A stretch of 64,000 nt of DNA from JAPULR01 sp965238215 (lineage in GTDB: Bacteria; Chloroflexota; Dehalococcoidia; Lucifugimonadales; GCA-2712585). A model generated the notes under the pieces. The model saw only the letters and a list, made by a program, of their open reading frames with translations. It did not search any database and was not told where the DNA came from. Position 1 is the stretch's first letter, and every line of letters begins with the position of its first letter. This document shows positions 52,150 to 61,395 of this stretch, in pieces. The stretch spans positions 1,984,001 to 2,048,000 of the forward strand of contig OZ250180.1 of NCBI GenBank assembly GCA_965238215.1, written 5' to 3'. The translations under genes and the position numbers were made by a program.

Positions 52150-52713
52150 CTATGTTGTCCCGTTGCCTGCACCGTTCGAGCGGCGGCGAGTTCTTGCCCT
52201 GGCTCGCCTCGGCTTGGTGGGCCCCTGGTCCATCAGCGCCAGCTGGATAGAGTCCTGGGGCTGACCCTCCCGCTTCCTGAGGTCTTCCACCACCTGCTCG
52301 AAGCTCTCCAAGTCTTGGAAGTCCCTGTATACGCTTGTCCAGCGCACGTAGGCGACCCAGTCCAGCCCGCGAAGATACTCCATGACCATCTCCCCGATGA
52401 CAACCGTAGGAACCTCCGAGCGCCCCAGGGAATGAAGCTGTCTTTCCACGTCCCGCACCATACGGTCGATGGTGCGGGAGGGAATTGGGCGCTTGGCACA
52501 CGCTATCTCGATGCTGGAGAGAAGTTTGCTCTTCTGGAATTCCTGCTTCTGCCCATCGCGCTTTATCACCTGGAGTGGAGTGGTCTCGACGCGTTCGTAG
52601 GTGGTGAAGCGATGGTCGCAGCCGGCGCACTCCCGCCGCCGCCGGATACTGTCCTCCGTAGAGCGGGAATCCGTGACTTTGGAATAGGTTCCGTTGCAGT
52701 ATGGACATTGCAC
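52150..52713 (-). CDS. nrdR: Transcriptional repressor NrdR
   Basis: NrdR represses ribonucleotide reductase genes in response to dATP/ATP bound to its ATP cone. The zinc ribbon is MQCPYCNGTYSKVTDSRSTE with CAGCDHRFTTYERVE (four Cys), and the ATP cone follows (LQVIKRDGQKQEFQKSKLLS, RTIDRMVRDVERQL, WVAYVRWTSVYRDF). The C-terminal 35 residues are basic and unusually long for the family. A pair of NrdR-box-like sites lies 110-160 bases upstream, implying autoregulation of the operon. Confidence 0.95.
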   Translation of the reverse strand: MQCPYCNGTYSKVTDSRSTEDSIRRRRECAGCDHRFTTYERVETTPLQVIKRDGQKQEFQKSKLLSSIEIACAKRPIPSRTIDRMVRDVERQLHSLGRSEVPTVVIGEMVMEYLRGLDWVAYVRWTSVYRDFQDLESFEQVVEDLRKREGQPQDSIQLALMDQGPTKPRRARARTRRRSNGAGNGTT

Positions 52714-52820
52714 TGTGTGAGTCCGCTCGAACGCTCCTAGATGGGATCCGATACCGCAGCATCACCAGAGCTTGCAAATCCACTCCACGAGCGCAACGGA
52801 CTTGACGCTGCTCGGTGCAG

Positions 52821-52884
52821 ATACAATATCTATATGGAGTATGGCAACGGCTTAGAAACACAATATATAGTACATATGCTGTGT
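52821..52884. promoter_or_regulatory. Candidate NrdR boxes and palindrome upstream of nrdR
   Basis: Two 16-base sites resemble the NrdR consensus acaCwATATmTwGtgt: ATACAATATCTATATG at 52821-52836 and ACACAATATATAGTAC at 52858-52873. They are spaced 37 bases start to start, somewhat more than the usual 31-32. The second is part of a 27-base imperfect palindrome with arms ACACA and TGTGT (52858-52884). The remaining upstream bases to the ftsZ terminator show no gene. Confidence 0.5.
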
Positions 52885-53102
52885 CGTCAACGGCAAGCGA
52901 TGGAGACGCGCACTTGCGGAAGTTGATGGCTGGCCGGCGGCGAATGTGGGACTCGTGCGGCCGATGTACGCGTCTTTGAATCGGTAATTATGCTGGATAG
53001 TTGGAACTGAGTCCTGCGAGTTTGCGGGGGTTGACCACAATAAGCGAATGCACCCATACACGAGGTGAAGGCGCGCGGCCAGCGTGGATGGCGGCAGGGA
53101 TT

Positions 53103-53144
53103 TGGGGAAAAATTGAGAGGCCCCGACGCTTGCGTCGGGGCCTC
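53103..53144 (-). terminator. Rho-independent terminator of rsmH-ftsA-ftsZ
   Basis: A perfect 13-bp stem, GAGGCCCCGACGC (53117-53129) against GCGTCGGGGCCTC (53132-53144), lies about 100 bases beyond the ftsZ stop. On the minus strand it is followed by TCAATTTTTCC. This is a clear intrinsic terminator for the cell-division operon. Confidence 0.9.
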
Positions 53145-53241
53145 AGTGGATTCCCAGGTGTCGTGGGTTTCCGCTACAAGTGGCTAGTAGTCCTTAGACC
53201 CTAGGAACATTACTCGGTAAGCAATGAGCTAGCGGCGTTGC

Positions 53242-54390
53242 CTATCCAAAGAAACCTCGGTTGCGGGAGACTGTCTCTTTGCGTAGGAAGCTGGGAACGT
53301 CCAGGTCGTCGCCGGTTTGGCTGACGCTCTGGCGGAGAAGGTTCCGCAACTCTTCTTGTCGCTGGACCATGTTCTCCTCGGGCATTGGGAAGGAAGCGGC
53401 CACTAGGGTTATCTTGACTTCATCGGTCATCTTGGGGTCCTTGACGGTGCCGAAGATGACGTTGGCTTCGGGGTCGGCCAGCTCTTCAATAACACTGGAG
53501 GCCTGCTGGATCTCGCGGAGGGAGAGGGAAGGCCCGCCGGTCATGACGAAGAGGATCCTCTTGGCGCCCTCGATGGCGATGTCGAGCAACGGACTCTTGG
53601 TTGCCGTGCGGGCGGCGTCCAGGGCCCGGTTCTCGCCGGAGCCGGAGCCGATGGCCAGCCAAGCGGGGCCGGCATTGAGCATGATGGCCCGCACGTCGGC
53701 GAAGTCCACGTTGATCTCTCCGGTCACCATGACGACTTCAGCGATGGCCTGGATGCCATGCTGGAGGACGGAGTCCGCCAGGCGGAGGGCGTCGTCCCAA
53801 GAAACGGTCTGGTTTTCCCGCTGACGCTCCATGTCCAAGAGCTTGTCATTGGGGATAGTGATGACGGTGTCCACGTGGTCCTGAAGTCTCAGGAGGCCTT
53901 CATCGGCGTTCTTGCGCCGGGTCCGGACCTCAAAGGAGAAGGGACGGCTGACTACAGCGACGGTTAGTGCGCCGGATTCCTTGGCAATCTGGGCGACTAT
54001 GGGGAGGGCCCCGGTGCCGGTGCCACCGCCCATGCCGCAGGCCAGGAAGACCATGTCTGCGCCGTGGGTTAATTGTTCGAGCTTATCCCGGCTCTCCTCG
54101 GCGGCCTGCCGGCCAATGTCAGGGTTTCCGCCGGCGCCCAGGCCCCGGGTGAGGGACTGGCCGATGGCCAGCTTGTTGGGCACGTCCAAAAGGGCGAGAT
54201 GCTGGGCGTCCGTGTTGATTGCGAAGTATTCCACGCCTGACACCCGGTCGCTGAACATGCGGTTAACGGCGTTACTCCCACCGCCGCCAACCCCGATGAT
54301 TCGAATGACAGGGTTGCCGTAAGGCTTGCCTTCCGGTAGTGAAAAGACCGGGCTATGGTCCTCCACGTGATGGTCTTTCTGGTATTCCAT
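53242..54390 (-). CDS. ftsZ: Cell division protein FtsZ
   Basis: FtsZ is the tubulin-like GTPase that forms the division ring. Markers are IRIIGVGGGGSNAVNRM, the GTP-binding loop ACGMGGGTGTGALPIVAQIA and the T7 region MLNAGPAWLAIGSG. The C-terminal peptide DLDVPSFLRKE corresponds to the FtsA-binding D[IV]PxFLR motif, near the end after a short linker. AGGAGGAG lies 3-10 bases before the ATG. Length of 382 residues is normal. It is the last gene of the rsmH-ftsA-ftsZ cluster. Confidence 0.97.
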   Translation of the reverse strand: MEYQKDHHVEDHSPVFSLPEGKPYGNPVIRIIGVGGGGSNAVNRMFSDRVSGVEYFAINTDAQHLALLDVPNKLAIGQSLTRGLGAGGNPDIGRQAAEESRDKLEQLTHGADMVFLACGMGGGTGTGALPIVAQIAKESGALTVAVVSRPFSFEVRTRRKNADEGLLRLQDHVDTVITIPNDKLLDMERQRENQTVSWDDALRLADSVLQHGIQAIAEVVMVTGEINVDFADVRAIMLNAGPAWLAIGSGSGENRALDAARTATKSPLLDIAIEGAKRILFVMTGGPSLSLREIQQASSVIEELADPEANVIFGTVKDPKMTDEVKITLVAASFPMPEENMVQRQEELRNLLRQSVSQTGDDLDVPSFLRKETVSRNRGFFG

Positions 54391-54432
54391 GACTCCTCCT
54401 CTACTATTATATTGGTTTCCCGTTGGCTTTGA

Positions 54433-55677
54433 CTACTTGACTTTGACAGCCTTCTTGATGCGCTGGAAGAAGGCCTTGGACCCTTTGCTGGATCCGTATT
54501 CAGCCCGGTTCTTGCTGAAGACCCGCGAGCGGTTCTGGTTCTTGATGCCCCAGAGCAGCAGCCCTATAACGGTGGAGAAGGCGTGCTGGTTGTGCTCCGG
54601 GCTGAAGCCGCGGATACCTATGGGAGCGGCAACCCGAACGGGGCAAGCCAGAATCTCGGTGGCCATCTGCTGAAGGCCGGGAATCCTTGCGGTTCCACCG
54701 GTGATGACTACGCCTCCCGGCGGAAGCCGGCGCAAACCTGCCTGCTGGGCCCTAAGCATTATAAGCCCCAGAGTTTCTTGTAAACGATCTATCAGAGGTT
54801 TGCACAAGGTGCCCCTTCGGATCAGCCTGCGGGATTGACCCTGGAAGCTGGGCAGCAGCACTTCCTCGCCGGCTTGTTCCATGTTCGGGGCGGCGTGTCC
54901 CCACTTGTCCTTAAGGTCCTCTGCAAAGTAGTACGGCATTCCCAGGGCCACGGAAAGATCCCGGGTCAACTGATTGCCACCAACCGGAATGGAGGTGTCG
55001 AACCAGAGGCTACCGTCTTTGAAGATGGCCAGGTCGGTGGTGCCGGCGCCCATGTCTGCCAGCACGACCCCCATCTCCTTCTCATCCTGGAATAGGGTGG
55101 CCTCCGCGGAGGCCAAGGAAGACAGGACCACGTCGCGAACGGGCACGTTGCAGTCCTCCACGGCGTGGAGGGTCTGGCGAATGGCGTCTTTGTCTGCCAT
55201 TACGACGTGGGACTCAACCTCTACCCGCCCAGCGTGGAGACCCAGAGGGCTGCGAACCCCTCGATAGCCATCCACCACGTAGTTCACGGGCATGACGTGG
55301 AGCAGCTGCTTATCTTCCGGAATTTGGGGATAGGAGGTCTGAACCAGCTGCTCTACGTTTTCGCCGGTAATGGGACCTCCGTTGCTGTCGGCGTGGATGA
55401 CCCCGGTGGTGTTGAAGCAGGAGGTGGAGGCTCCGGCGATGCTAACGTAGGTCCACGGGATTCGGTATCCCATGTACCGCTGTGCCTCGTTAACGGATGC
55501 TTGAACGGCTTCCTGTGCCTCTGCCACGTTGACGATCTGGCCCTTGACCACGCCTTGAGAAGGAACCAAACCGGCGCCCACAATCTTGAGTTCTCCATCT
55601 GGTCCCACCTGGGCAACCACGGTGGCGACCTTGCTGGTACCAATGTCTAGAGCGGTATAAAAGATATCTTTTGCCAT
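54433..55677 (-). CDS. ftsA: Cell division protein FtsA
   Basis: FtsA is the actin-like ATPase that anchors FtsZ to the membrane. It begins IFYTALDIGTSKVATVVAQ, has the nucleotide motifs GVVLADMGAGTTDLAIFKDG and PPGGVVITGGTARIPGLQQM, and ends with an amphipathic basic helix (RIKKAVKVK) suited to membrane binding. The start at 55677 is preferred because GGAAGG sits 5-8 bases upstream. At 414 residues it is full length. It lies 42 bases before ftsZ in the same operon. Confidence 0.96.
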   Translation of the reverse strand: MAKDIFYTALDIGTSKVATVVAQVGPDGELKIVGAGLVPSQGVVKGQIVNVAEAQEAVQASVNEAQRYMGYRIPWTYVSIAGASTSCFNTTGVIHADSNGGPITGENVEQLVQTSYPQIPEDKQLLHVMPVNYVVDGYRGVRSPLGLHAGRVEVESHVVMADKDAIRQTLHAVEDCNVPVRDVVLSSLASAEATLFQDEKEMGVVLADMGAGTTDLAIFKDGSLWFDTSIPVGGNQLTRDLSVALGMPYYFAEDLKDKWGHAAPNMEQAGEEVLLPSFQGQSRRLIRRGTLCKPLIDRLQETLGLIMLRAQQAGLRRLPPGGVVITGGTARIPGLQQMATEILACPVRVAAPIGIRGFSPEHNQHAFSTVIGLLLWGIKNQNRSRVFSKNRAEYGSSKGSKAFFQRIKKAVKVK

Positions 55678-55699
55678 GAGCCTTCCTTTCAACCAGTCG

Positions 55700-56713
55700 C
55701 TAGGTTGACCTAGCCTTGAGATATTGTGCTGCCCGCATTCGAGCGCTTCTGCTGCGAGGATTCCTTGCCTTTTCCTCTACCGTTGGTGTGATGGTTTTCC
55801 TATGAATAGTGCTTAACCGTGCTTGATGGCTGCATACGCACTGGACGAATTCCGGTGGGCATACGCAGTCTTGGGATTCTCTCCTGAAGGTTTCCTTGAC
55901 TATTCGGTCCTCCAGGCTGTGGTAGCTGATTACCACCAGCCTACCTCCGGGCTTGAGGGCGCTTATGGCCTGCTGCAGCCCAGTTCTTAGATTGTTCAAC
56001 TCTCCGTTGACGGCGATGCGCAGAGCTTGGAAGGTGCGCGTGGCCGGGTGTATGCCGCCTCTGGAAGGACCTGTGTGGCGGGTAACTACCTGGGCCAAGT
56101 GTGCCGCGCTTCGGAATGGCCGGTTCTCAACCAAGGCCCTAGCAATAGAGCGGGCGCGGCGCTCCTCTCCGTAGCTGCGGAGAATTCGGACCAATTCTTG
56201 CTCACTGCTTCCGTCGATGATGGCTGCCGCCGTCGATCCGGGGCTGGTTGTGTCGAATCGCATGTCCAGCGGCTCTTCCCGCCGGTAACTGAATCCACGA
56301 CCTGAGGCCTCAAGCTGGAGGGATGACAGGCCGAGGTCGAAGATGATTCCGTCTACAGGGCCAAATTCGCACCGGTCCAGAATCTCCCCCAAGTCTGCGT
56401 AGCTGCCGTGGACCGGAGTAAAAGCGTCACAGAACCGGACAAGCTTCGAGCGGGCGACTTCCAGGGCTTCCGTATCTGCGTCGATGCCCAGCAATCGGCC
56501 GTGAGGAAGGCACCCTTGCAGAATCGCTTCCGCGTGGCCGCCGCCGCCCACGGTGCAGTCGACGTATTTGCCGCCGGGTCGCACCGCCAAAGCGTCGATG
56601 GCTTTCTTCAGTAGAACCGGTTGATGGACGAAGGAAACGTCATGCATGGGGTGTCTCAACCCTTCTAAGGCGGCCCCTGGCAGTGTTGCGGTTCTCACCA
56701 TGGTAGAGGTCAC
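55700..56713 (-). CDS. rsmH: 16S rRNA (cytosine1402-N4)-methyltransferase
   Basis: RsmH (MraW) methylates C1402 in the ribosomal P site. Its motifs are VSFVHQPVLLKKAIDALAV, VDCTVGGGGHAEAILQG, GIIFDLGLSSLQLEASGRGF and the C-terminal PGGRLVVISYHSLEDRIVKE. The GTG at 56713 has AGGAGG four bases upstream and is taken as the start, but ATG 56647 begins closer to the family N-terminus. The neighbouring mraZ and ftsL/ftsI usually found here are missing. The gene precedes ftsA by 22 bases. Confidence 0.94.
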   Translation of the reverse strand: MTSTMVRTATLPGAALEGLRHPMHDVSFVHQPVLLKKAIDALAVRPGGKYVDCTVGGGGHAEAILQGCLPHGRLLGIDADTEALEVARSKLVRFCDAFTPVHGSYADLGEILDRCEFGPVDGIIFDLGLSSLQLEASGRGFSYRREEPLDMRFDTTSPGSTAAAIIDGSSEQELVRILRSYGEERRARSIARALVENRPFRSAAHLAQVVTRHTGPSRGGIHPATRTFQALRIAVNGELNNLRTGLQQAISALKPGGRLVVISYHSLEDRIVKETFRRESQDCVCPPEFVQCVCSHQARLSTIHRKTITPTVEEKARNPRSRSARMRAAQYLKARST

Positions 56714-57188
56714 CTGGCCTCCTGCCCCTAGATTCTGTGCCCCTGGATTGCCCACTCTTGTAGGAGTATTCCTTTAAGAGTGGCGTTGCAGGCCGTTGCT
56801 CTTCCAACATTTAAGGACTTCCCGCAGGGAAATCCCCATTTACATGACGCTATCCGAGTGGTAGGCGTCCTCGCTTATGTTAGATAGAGGCTCTAATGTC
56901 GGCCTTCACCCTGCCTTCCCCAAGCAATGTAGGTAAGGTAACATTGGCTAGAACAATGCTTCAAGTCTTTTTCAGATAAATTTTATGTGAGTTTTATGTA
57001 ATTTCCATAATTTAGCAGTATTTTGTCCGATGCGTGCAGTTTCCTGAGCCTGGCAATGTGGGAATTTTCCGTTAGTTAGCTTCAATTCGCCATCTTTTGC
57101 AGGTAGTATGAGGGTTGCAATTTTTGGCTGATTCATTGAAATTGTCCCACTGGGAAGCGGCGTGCTACCATAGGGGCAGGAGCGGCTT
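56714..57188. other. Intergenic region between rsmH and mog
   Basis: This stretch of about 430-470 bases between divergent genes contains no convincing gene. It has an AT-rich patch near 56970-57020 (AATTTTATGTGAGTTTTATG) in which promoters may lie. TTGTCC at about 57143 and TACCAT at about 57167 are separated by 18 bases and could serve mog. No mraZ gene or MraZ box cluster is seen. Confidence 0.4.
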
Positions 57189-57683
57189 ATGTTTAGTATG
57201 GGCATCCTTACAGTTAGCACCAGCGGCCATCAGGGCAAGAGAGAAGACGCCAGCGGCATGGCCATCCGGCGGATCCTGTCGTCCCCCTTATATGAGGAGG
57301 CTCGTTACGAGATTATTGCCGACGTACAAGAGGTTATAGAGGACCGGTTCAGGGCGTGGGCCGACAGGGACAGATTGGACCTGATAGTCAGCACCGGCGG
57401 GACGGGGTTGAGTCCGAACGACGTGACGCCGGAAGCGTGCTTGGCGGTCATCGACCGGGAAGTCCCCGGCATGGCCGAGGCCATGCGAGCCCAGACTCTG
57501 AGCAAGACCCCCATGGCCATGCTCAGCCGCTCGGTGGCGGGCGCCCGAGGGCGCACTTTAATAGTGACGCTACCCGGCAGTCCCAAGGCGGTGGAGGAGT
57601 GCTTGGAGGTGATTCTGCCCGTGCTGCCCCATGCCCTGGAGATTCTGAAGGATAGGGCCAAGGGTCACCCTACGGGCCACTGA
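57189..57683 (+). CDS. mog: MogA/MoaB-family molybdenum cofactor protein
   Basis: This 164-residue protein belongs to the MogA/MoaB family, which adenylates molybdopterin before metal insertion. Markers are ILTVSTSGHQGKREDASG near the N-terminus, DLIVSTGGTGLSPNDVTPEA and the C-terminal LIVTLPGSPKAVEECLE. GGAG precedes the ATG by about 9 bases. No moeA or other cofactor gene is adjacent. It ends 15 bases before trmD, so the two are co-transcribed. Confidence 0.92.
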   Translation: MFSMGILTVSTSGHQGKREDASGMAIRRILSSPLYEEARYEIIADVQEVIEDRFRAWADRDRLDLIVSTGGTGLSPNDVTPEACLAVIDREVPGMAEAMRAQTLSKTPMAMLSRSVAGARGRTLIVTLPGSPKAVEECLEVILPVLPHALEILKDRAKGHPTGH

Positions 57684-57698
57684 CGCGTCCTCTCTTCC

Positions 57699-58451
57699 AT
57701 GCAGATAGACATTCTGACGCTGTTTCCGGAGATGTTCCAGGGGCCCTTCGACGAGAGTATCGTGAAGCGGGCCGTGGACAAGGGGGCGGTGGACATTCGC
57801 CTCCACGACATTCGGGACTACACGCACGACCGGCATCGAACGGTGGACGACTACCAGTTCGGCGGCGATTCGGGGATGGTAATGAAGCCGGAGCCGATCT
57901 TCGAGGGTGTGGAGACGATTCTTGCGGGGATTACCCAGTTGGAGATGGCGACGACGCGGGTCATCCTGACTTCGCCGCAAGGCAAGTTGTTAAACCAGAA
58001 GATGGTGGAGGAGTTCGCTCGCCAACGGTATCTGATTATCCTATGCGGCCACTACGAGGGAGTCGACGAGCGGGTGCGGGAGCATCTGATTACCGACGAC
58101 GTGAGCATTGGGGACTACGTTGTGACGGGCGGGGAGCTGGCGGCCATGGTCCTGACGGACGCGGTGATCCGGCTGCTGCCCGGGGTGGTGGGTTCGCCGG
58201 AAAGCATTGGCCGGGACTCTATAACGTCGGGGTTGTTGCAGCACCCGGTTTATACTCGCCCGGCTCGATACGAGGGGTGGGACGTGCCGGAGATGCTGCT
58301 ATCGGGCAATCACGGGGAGATACGGCGGTGGCGTCGGGAGCGGGCGTTGGAGCGAACGCTCAAGCAGCGGCCGGACTTGCTGGAGGAGGCGGAGCTTACG
58401 GGGGAAGATCTGGCGTTTCTGGAGGGTTTGGGGTGGAGGAAGCCGGGGTAG
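57699..58451 (+). CDS. trmD: tRNA (guanine37-N1)-methyltransferase
   Basis: TrmD makes m1G37 in tRNAs that read G-starting codons, preventing frameshifts. Motifs are IDILTLFPEMFQGPFDESIV, DYTHDRHRTVDDYQFGGDSG, GMVMKPEPIFEGVE, and the SPOUT knot IILCGHYEGVDERV with DYVVTGGELAAMVL. At 250 residues it is complete. In most bacteria it lies directly before rplS; here a large gene on the other strand separates the two. rimM is not adjacent. Confidence 0.97.
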   Translation: MQIDILTLFPEMFQGPFDESIVKRAVDKGAVDIRLHDIRDYTHDRHRTVDDYQFGGDSGMVMKPEPIFEGVETILAGITQLEMATTRVILTSPQGKLLNQKMVEEFARQRYLIILCGHYEGVDERVREHLITDDVSIGDYVVTGGELAAMVLTDAVIRLLPGVVGSPESIGRDSITSGLLQHPVYTRPARYEGWDVPEMLLSGNHGEIRRWRRERALERTLKQRPDLLEEAELTGEDLAFLEGLGWRKPG

Positions 58452-58479
58452 GGGGTCTGCTACGCAGAGAAAATCCGCG

Positions 58480-61395
58480 TTAGGCTTCCTTGTCAATGAA
58501 GGGGCCGCCGTGGAGCCGGCGGAATACGTCTTTGACATCTTCCACTAGTTCGGGCGGTGTATGGCTCAGGAACACGCGATATATCTCTTCATCTGTCAAG
58601 TTGCCTGCCGAACTAGTGGGGCGTGAGGCTTCACCGAGCACGTATTCAAGGTAGAATTCCTTTAGCGCCGATAACCATGCTTCTTTCCCCATTACACCGT
58701 GTAATACCAACAAAAAATGCATACCCATGGAGTACCTGCATCGGTCCCACAATTTAGCACCAGCGACATCAATCAAATCTTGAATGTTTTGCAGGCCTTC
58801 GTCTGCGCAGTTGGCCGGGAAAACGGGTTCTGGGATGTTTCCATTGTTGCTTATATAGGCCAGCACCACATTAGCGCCGCCTTCCCTGAACCACGATGGG
58901 CCTTCATTGAAGTAATAGTGGGCTGTCTCATGAATTATGGATGAAGGTGGAATCACGCCGCCGTAAGCGTAGAGCCACATCATGAAATGATTGAAGCTCC
59001 CGCGAATTGGTGAGTCGAACACGTAGAGGATCACGTGTTCAATGGGGAATGGAATCTCGAAAAACTCCTCCGATCCTCTCACTGCTCGTTCCATGTTGAC
59101 GAGGGTGTTGTGAGGATCAAATTGTTTGTGACTCACTACCCACAGCTTCACCAAGCCAGCAAGGGGCAGCTCTATTGCCCTAGACTCGATGGTGTAGGGG
59201 GCGTAGAGGAGGTCAGGCTCCGTGGTTCCTGCCGCAATCAGATATACCAACTCCTCTTGGTCCAACCCGTCGGTAAACCAAGGCTCCGAAAGAAGACGTG
59301 TAAGCCTGTCTGGAGTTCGCTCATCCATACCAGTCTGCAGATTAGTGGCGATATGCTCACGTAGTGCGCGCATTGCAAAGATCAGAGGAGGGTCAAGGGC
59401 ATTGGAAGGATAACGGACCATACCCAAAAGCCGCCTGGCCATCTGAGGATCAGCCGTATCGTAATCGGGTGAAATCGCTATGTGTGTCAACGACGTAATG
59501 GCATAGTTAGCTTCCAAAGAAGTCACACCGTCTGCAACCCAAGGCGCTTTAACGAGTTCTGCCGCAAAGTCAGGCTCGTTCCAATGCACTAGCTCATAAA
59601 ATCTACTAATTGCGCTGCTTTCCCATCTACCTATGTCGTCGGTCACCCATGGGAGATTCGCAATAAGTTGGGATAGTTCAGGGTCCATCTTGTATATTTC
59701 GTTCAAATACTCAATAACGACGGTCTCACTAGTATTTAGTTGCTCGTCGAATATCCAAGGCCACCTTAGTAGAGTCTTTGCAAGGCGCGGACTGTTGTCG
59801 GCAATATCCTGCAATGCTCTGAGCGCTCCTGGCTCCGTGTAGTAGCTATCAATAGTGATGCCGTCCTTGTACCAACTGGAGGAAATGACGAGATCCATCA
59901 GTTCAGGAGTTGGAATTAAGGACTCTGAGAAAGCGTAAGAGGCAACGATATGTACCAATTGGTATTCGGTGATGACGTCGCCTGAATAGTCAATCACGGC
60001 GGAGATGACCTCATTGTGTTCGATTGAGTCATTGTTGTTAACGTCGAATCGCTCACCTAGACAGTCCTCACCGAGAGAATCTGGCTCAGTGCAAGCAGCT
60101 GTGGTGGCGATCCAAAGGTCCGCTGCAGAATACCTGCTTGCTATAGCTTCGAGCTTCTTTAACAGAATTGTCTCGGCTTCATCTAATCCGTCGTCTAACC
60201 ACGGCCTATCTACCACTGCGCTGAACAACTCGCTTTCGTGTTCAGCAAGGCTGGTCAGAGCAGCTACCAAGGCGGAGTCTCCAACGTCAACAGATTCAAG
60301 GATTTGAAGACCAGCAGACTCGTTTTCGAGTTGTTGAAGGGTCCATAAGGATGCAAGGCGTTCATCACTGAGCCCGCTCTCTAACCAGGGCTTATGCAAG
60401 GCTGCGAGGAAAAGTTGGGGGTGTACGGGCGCCAGAGCAGCCAGAACGTCAATCGTGGGAATATCGGTGTCTTCCACAGTTGTCAGGAAGGGGAGGGATA
60501 GGAGCAAGAGCGCCTGTTCTTCGCTGCTGTGAGCGAGCGTCTGAAGTTCTTGCACAACCGAGTTCTCATCTTCGTTGAGGCCATCGGTGACCCAGGGTTT
60601 ATCCACGACGGCTCGGAAGAGATCCGGTCGGTCCGTTGCCATGCGTGACAGAATTTCCACTGTGCCTGCGTAGACCGGCCCCTGTGTATGCAAGAATGGC
60701 AGTCGTACAAGGAGTTCTCCGTCTGCCTCGCTGAGGGCTGCGAGTTCTCGAAGTGTTTGGATGACAGAAGCCTCTAATTCATCCACACCGTCAGCGATCC
60801 AGGGCTTGTTAAACAGGGCGGGGGCGGAGTCTGTACCGAGCAAGACTTCGATGTTCACTAGACCCTGTAGGGCTTGCCGTTCGGCATCGCCTATGCCATC
60901 GGCGACCCATGTTAGGGACGTTATGGCCGATGCCAAAGTGGGTCTGTTGCGTTCTAGCCAGGCGGTGTTAGATAGGCTGTTCCAAACTTCAGTATAAGGA
61001 GGAGGTGTGGGCGTAGGCGCGGGTGTTGTGGTAGGTGTTGGTGCTGTCGCAGGAGCGGGAGTGGGTGTGGACATCGGTGTGGGGATAGGTGTAGGGACGG
61101 CGGTGGGGTCGGGTGTTGGTGTCGGCGTTGCCCGAAAGGTGGGTTCGGGTGTGGGAGCGGATGCGGCTGTCGTCGGTGCAGGCGTGAAGATGGGAGTGGG
61201 GGTAGGGGTGGAGGGTGCTGTGGGAGATGGGACTGGGCTGGTGGTGGGTGATGAAACGGGAGGGACGGTGGTGGCGGTGGGGGCTGGTGCGTCTTCCGGC
61301 TGGCAGGCAAACAGCAACAATCCTGCGGAGAGAGCGAGCATGACGACCGTCGTGATTGTGCGAAGTGGGCCTATCCGATGTATTAATCTCTGCAA
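58480..61395 (-). CDS. Repeat-rich lipoprotein with HExxH metallopeptidase-like domain
   Basis: This 971-residue protein has a lipoprotein signal (LLLFAC, Cys31) and a Pro-Thr linker to about residue 135. From about 150 to 740 lie some ten degenerate repeats of about 60-70 residues, each with a PW-x-x-DG-like motif (KPWIADG, KPWVTDG, KPWLESG, RPWLDDG, LPWVTDD, APWVADG, EPWFTDG) ahead of an acidic helix. One spacer holds an EF-hand-like DVNNNDSIEHNEV. The C-terminal region carries IIHETAHYYFNEGPSWFREG (about residue 820), an HExxH zinc motif with a downstream Glu as in gluzincins. Start is TTG 61395. No family I know combines these parts. Confidence 0.85.
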   Translation of the reverse strand: MQRLIHRIGPLRTITTVVMLALSAGLLLFACQPEDAPAPTATTVPPVSSPTTSPVPSPTAPSTPTPTPIFTPAPTTAASAPTPEPTFRATPTPTPDPTAVPTPIPTPMSTPTPAPATAPTPTTTPAPTPTPPPYTEVWNSLSNTAWLERNRPTLASAITSLTWVADGIGDAERQALQGLVNIEVLLGTDSAPALFNKPWIADGVDELEASVIQTLRELAALSEADGELLVRLPFLHTQGPVYAGTVEILSRMATDRPDLFRAVVDKPWVTDGLNEDENSVVQELQTLAHSSEEQALLLLSLPFLTTVEDTDIPTIDVLAALAPVHPQLFLAALHKPWLESGLSDERLASLWTLQQLENESAGLQILESVDVGDSALVAALTSLAEHESELFSAVVDRPWLDDGLDEAETILLKKLEAIASRYSAADLWIATTAACTEPDSLGEDCLGERFDVNNNDSIEHNEVISAVIDYSGDVITEYQLVHIVASYAFSESLIPTPELMDLVISSSWYKDGITIDSYYTEPGALRALQDIADNSPRLAKTLLRWPWIFDEQLNTSETVVIEYLNEIYKMDPELSQLIANLPWVTDDIGRWESSAISRFYELVHWNEPDFAAELVKAPWVADGVTSLEANYAITSLTHIAISPDYDTADPQMARRLLGMVRYPSNALDPPLIFAMRALREHIATNLQTGMDERTPDRLTRLLSEPWFTDGLDQEELVYLIAAGTTEPDLLYAPYTIESRAIELPLAGLVKLWVVSHKQFDPHNTLVNMERAVRGSEEFFEIPFPIEHVILYVFDSPIRGSFNHFMMWLYAYGGVIPPSSIIHETAHYYFNEGPSWFREGGANVVLAYISNNGNIPEPVFPANCADEGLQNIQDLIDVAGAKLWDRCRYSMGMHFLLVLHGVMGKEAWLSALKEFYLEYVLGEASRPTSSAGNLTDEEIYRVFLSHTPPELVEDVKDVFRRLHGGPFIDKEA

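Noticed and set aside
52127..52861. Upstream extension of the small winged-helix gene's frame
   Set aside because: It reads through nrdR in another frame and its translation is not family-like. Only the part after TTG 52126 looks coding.
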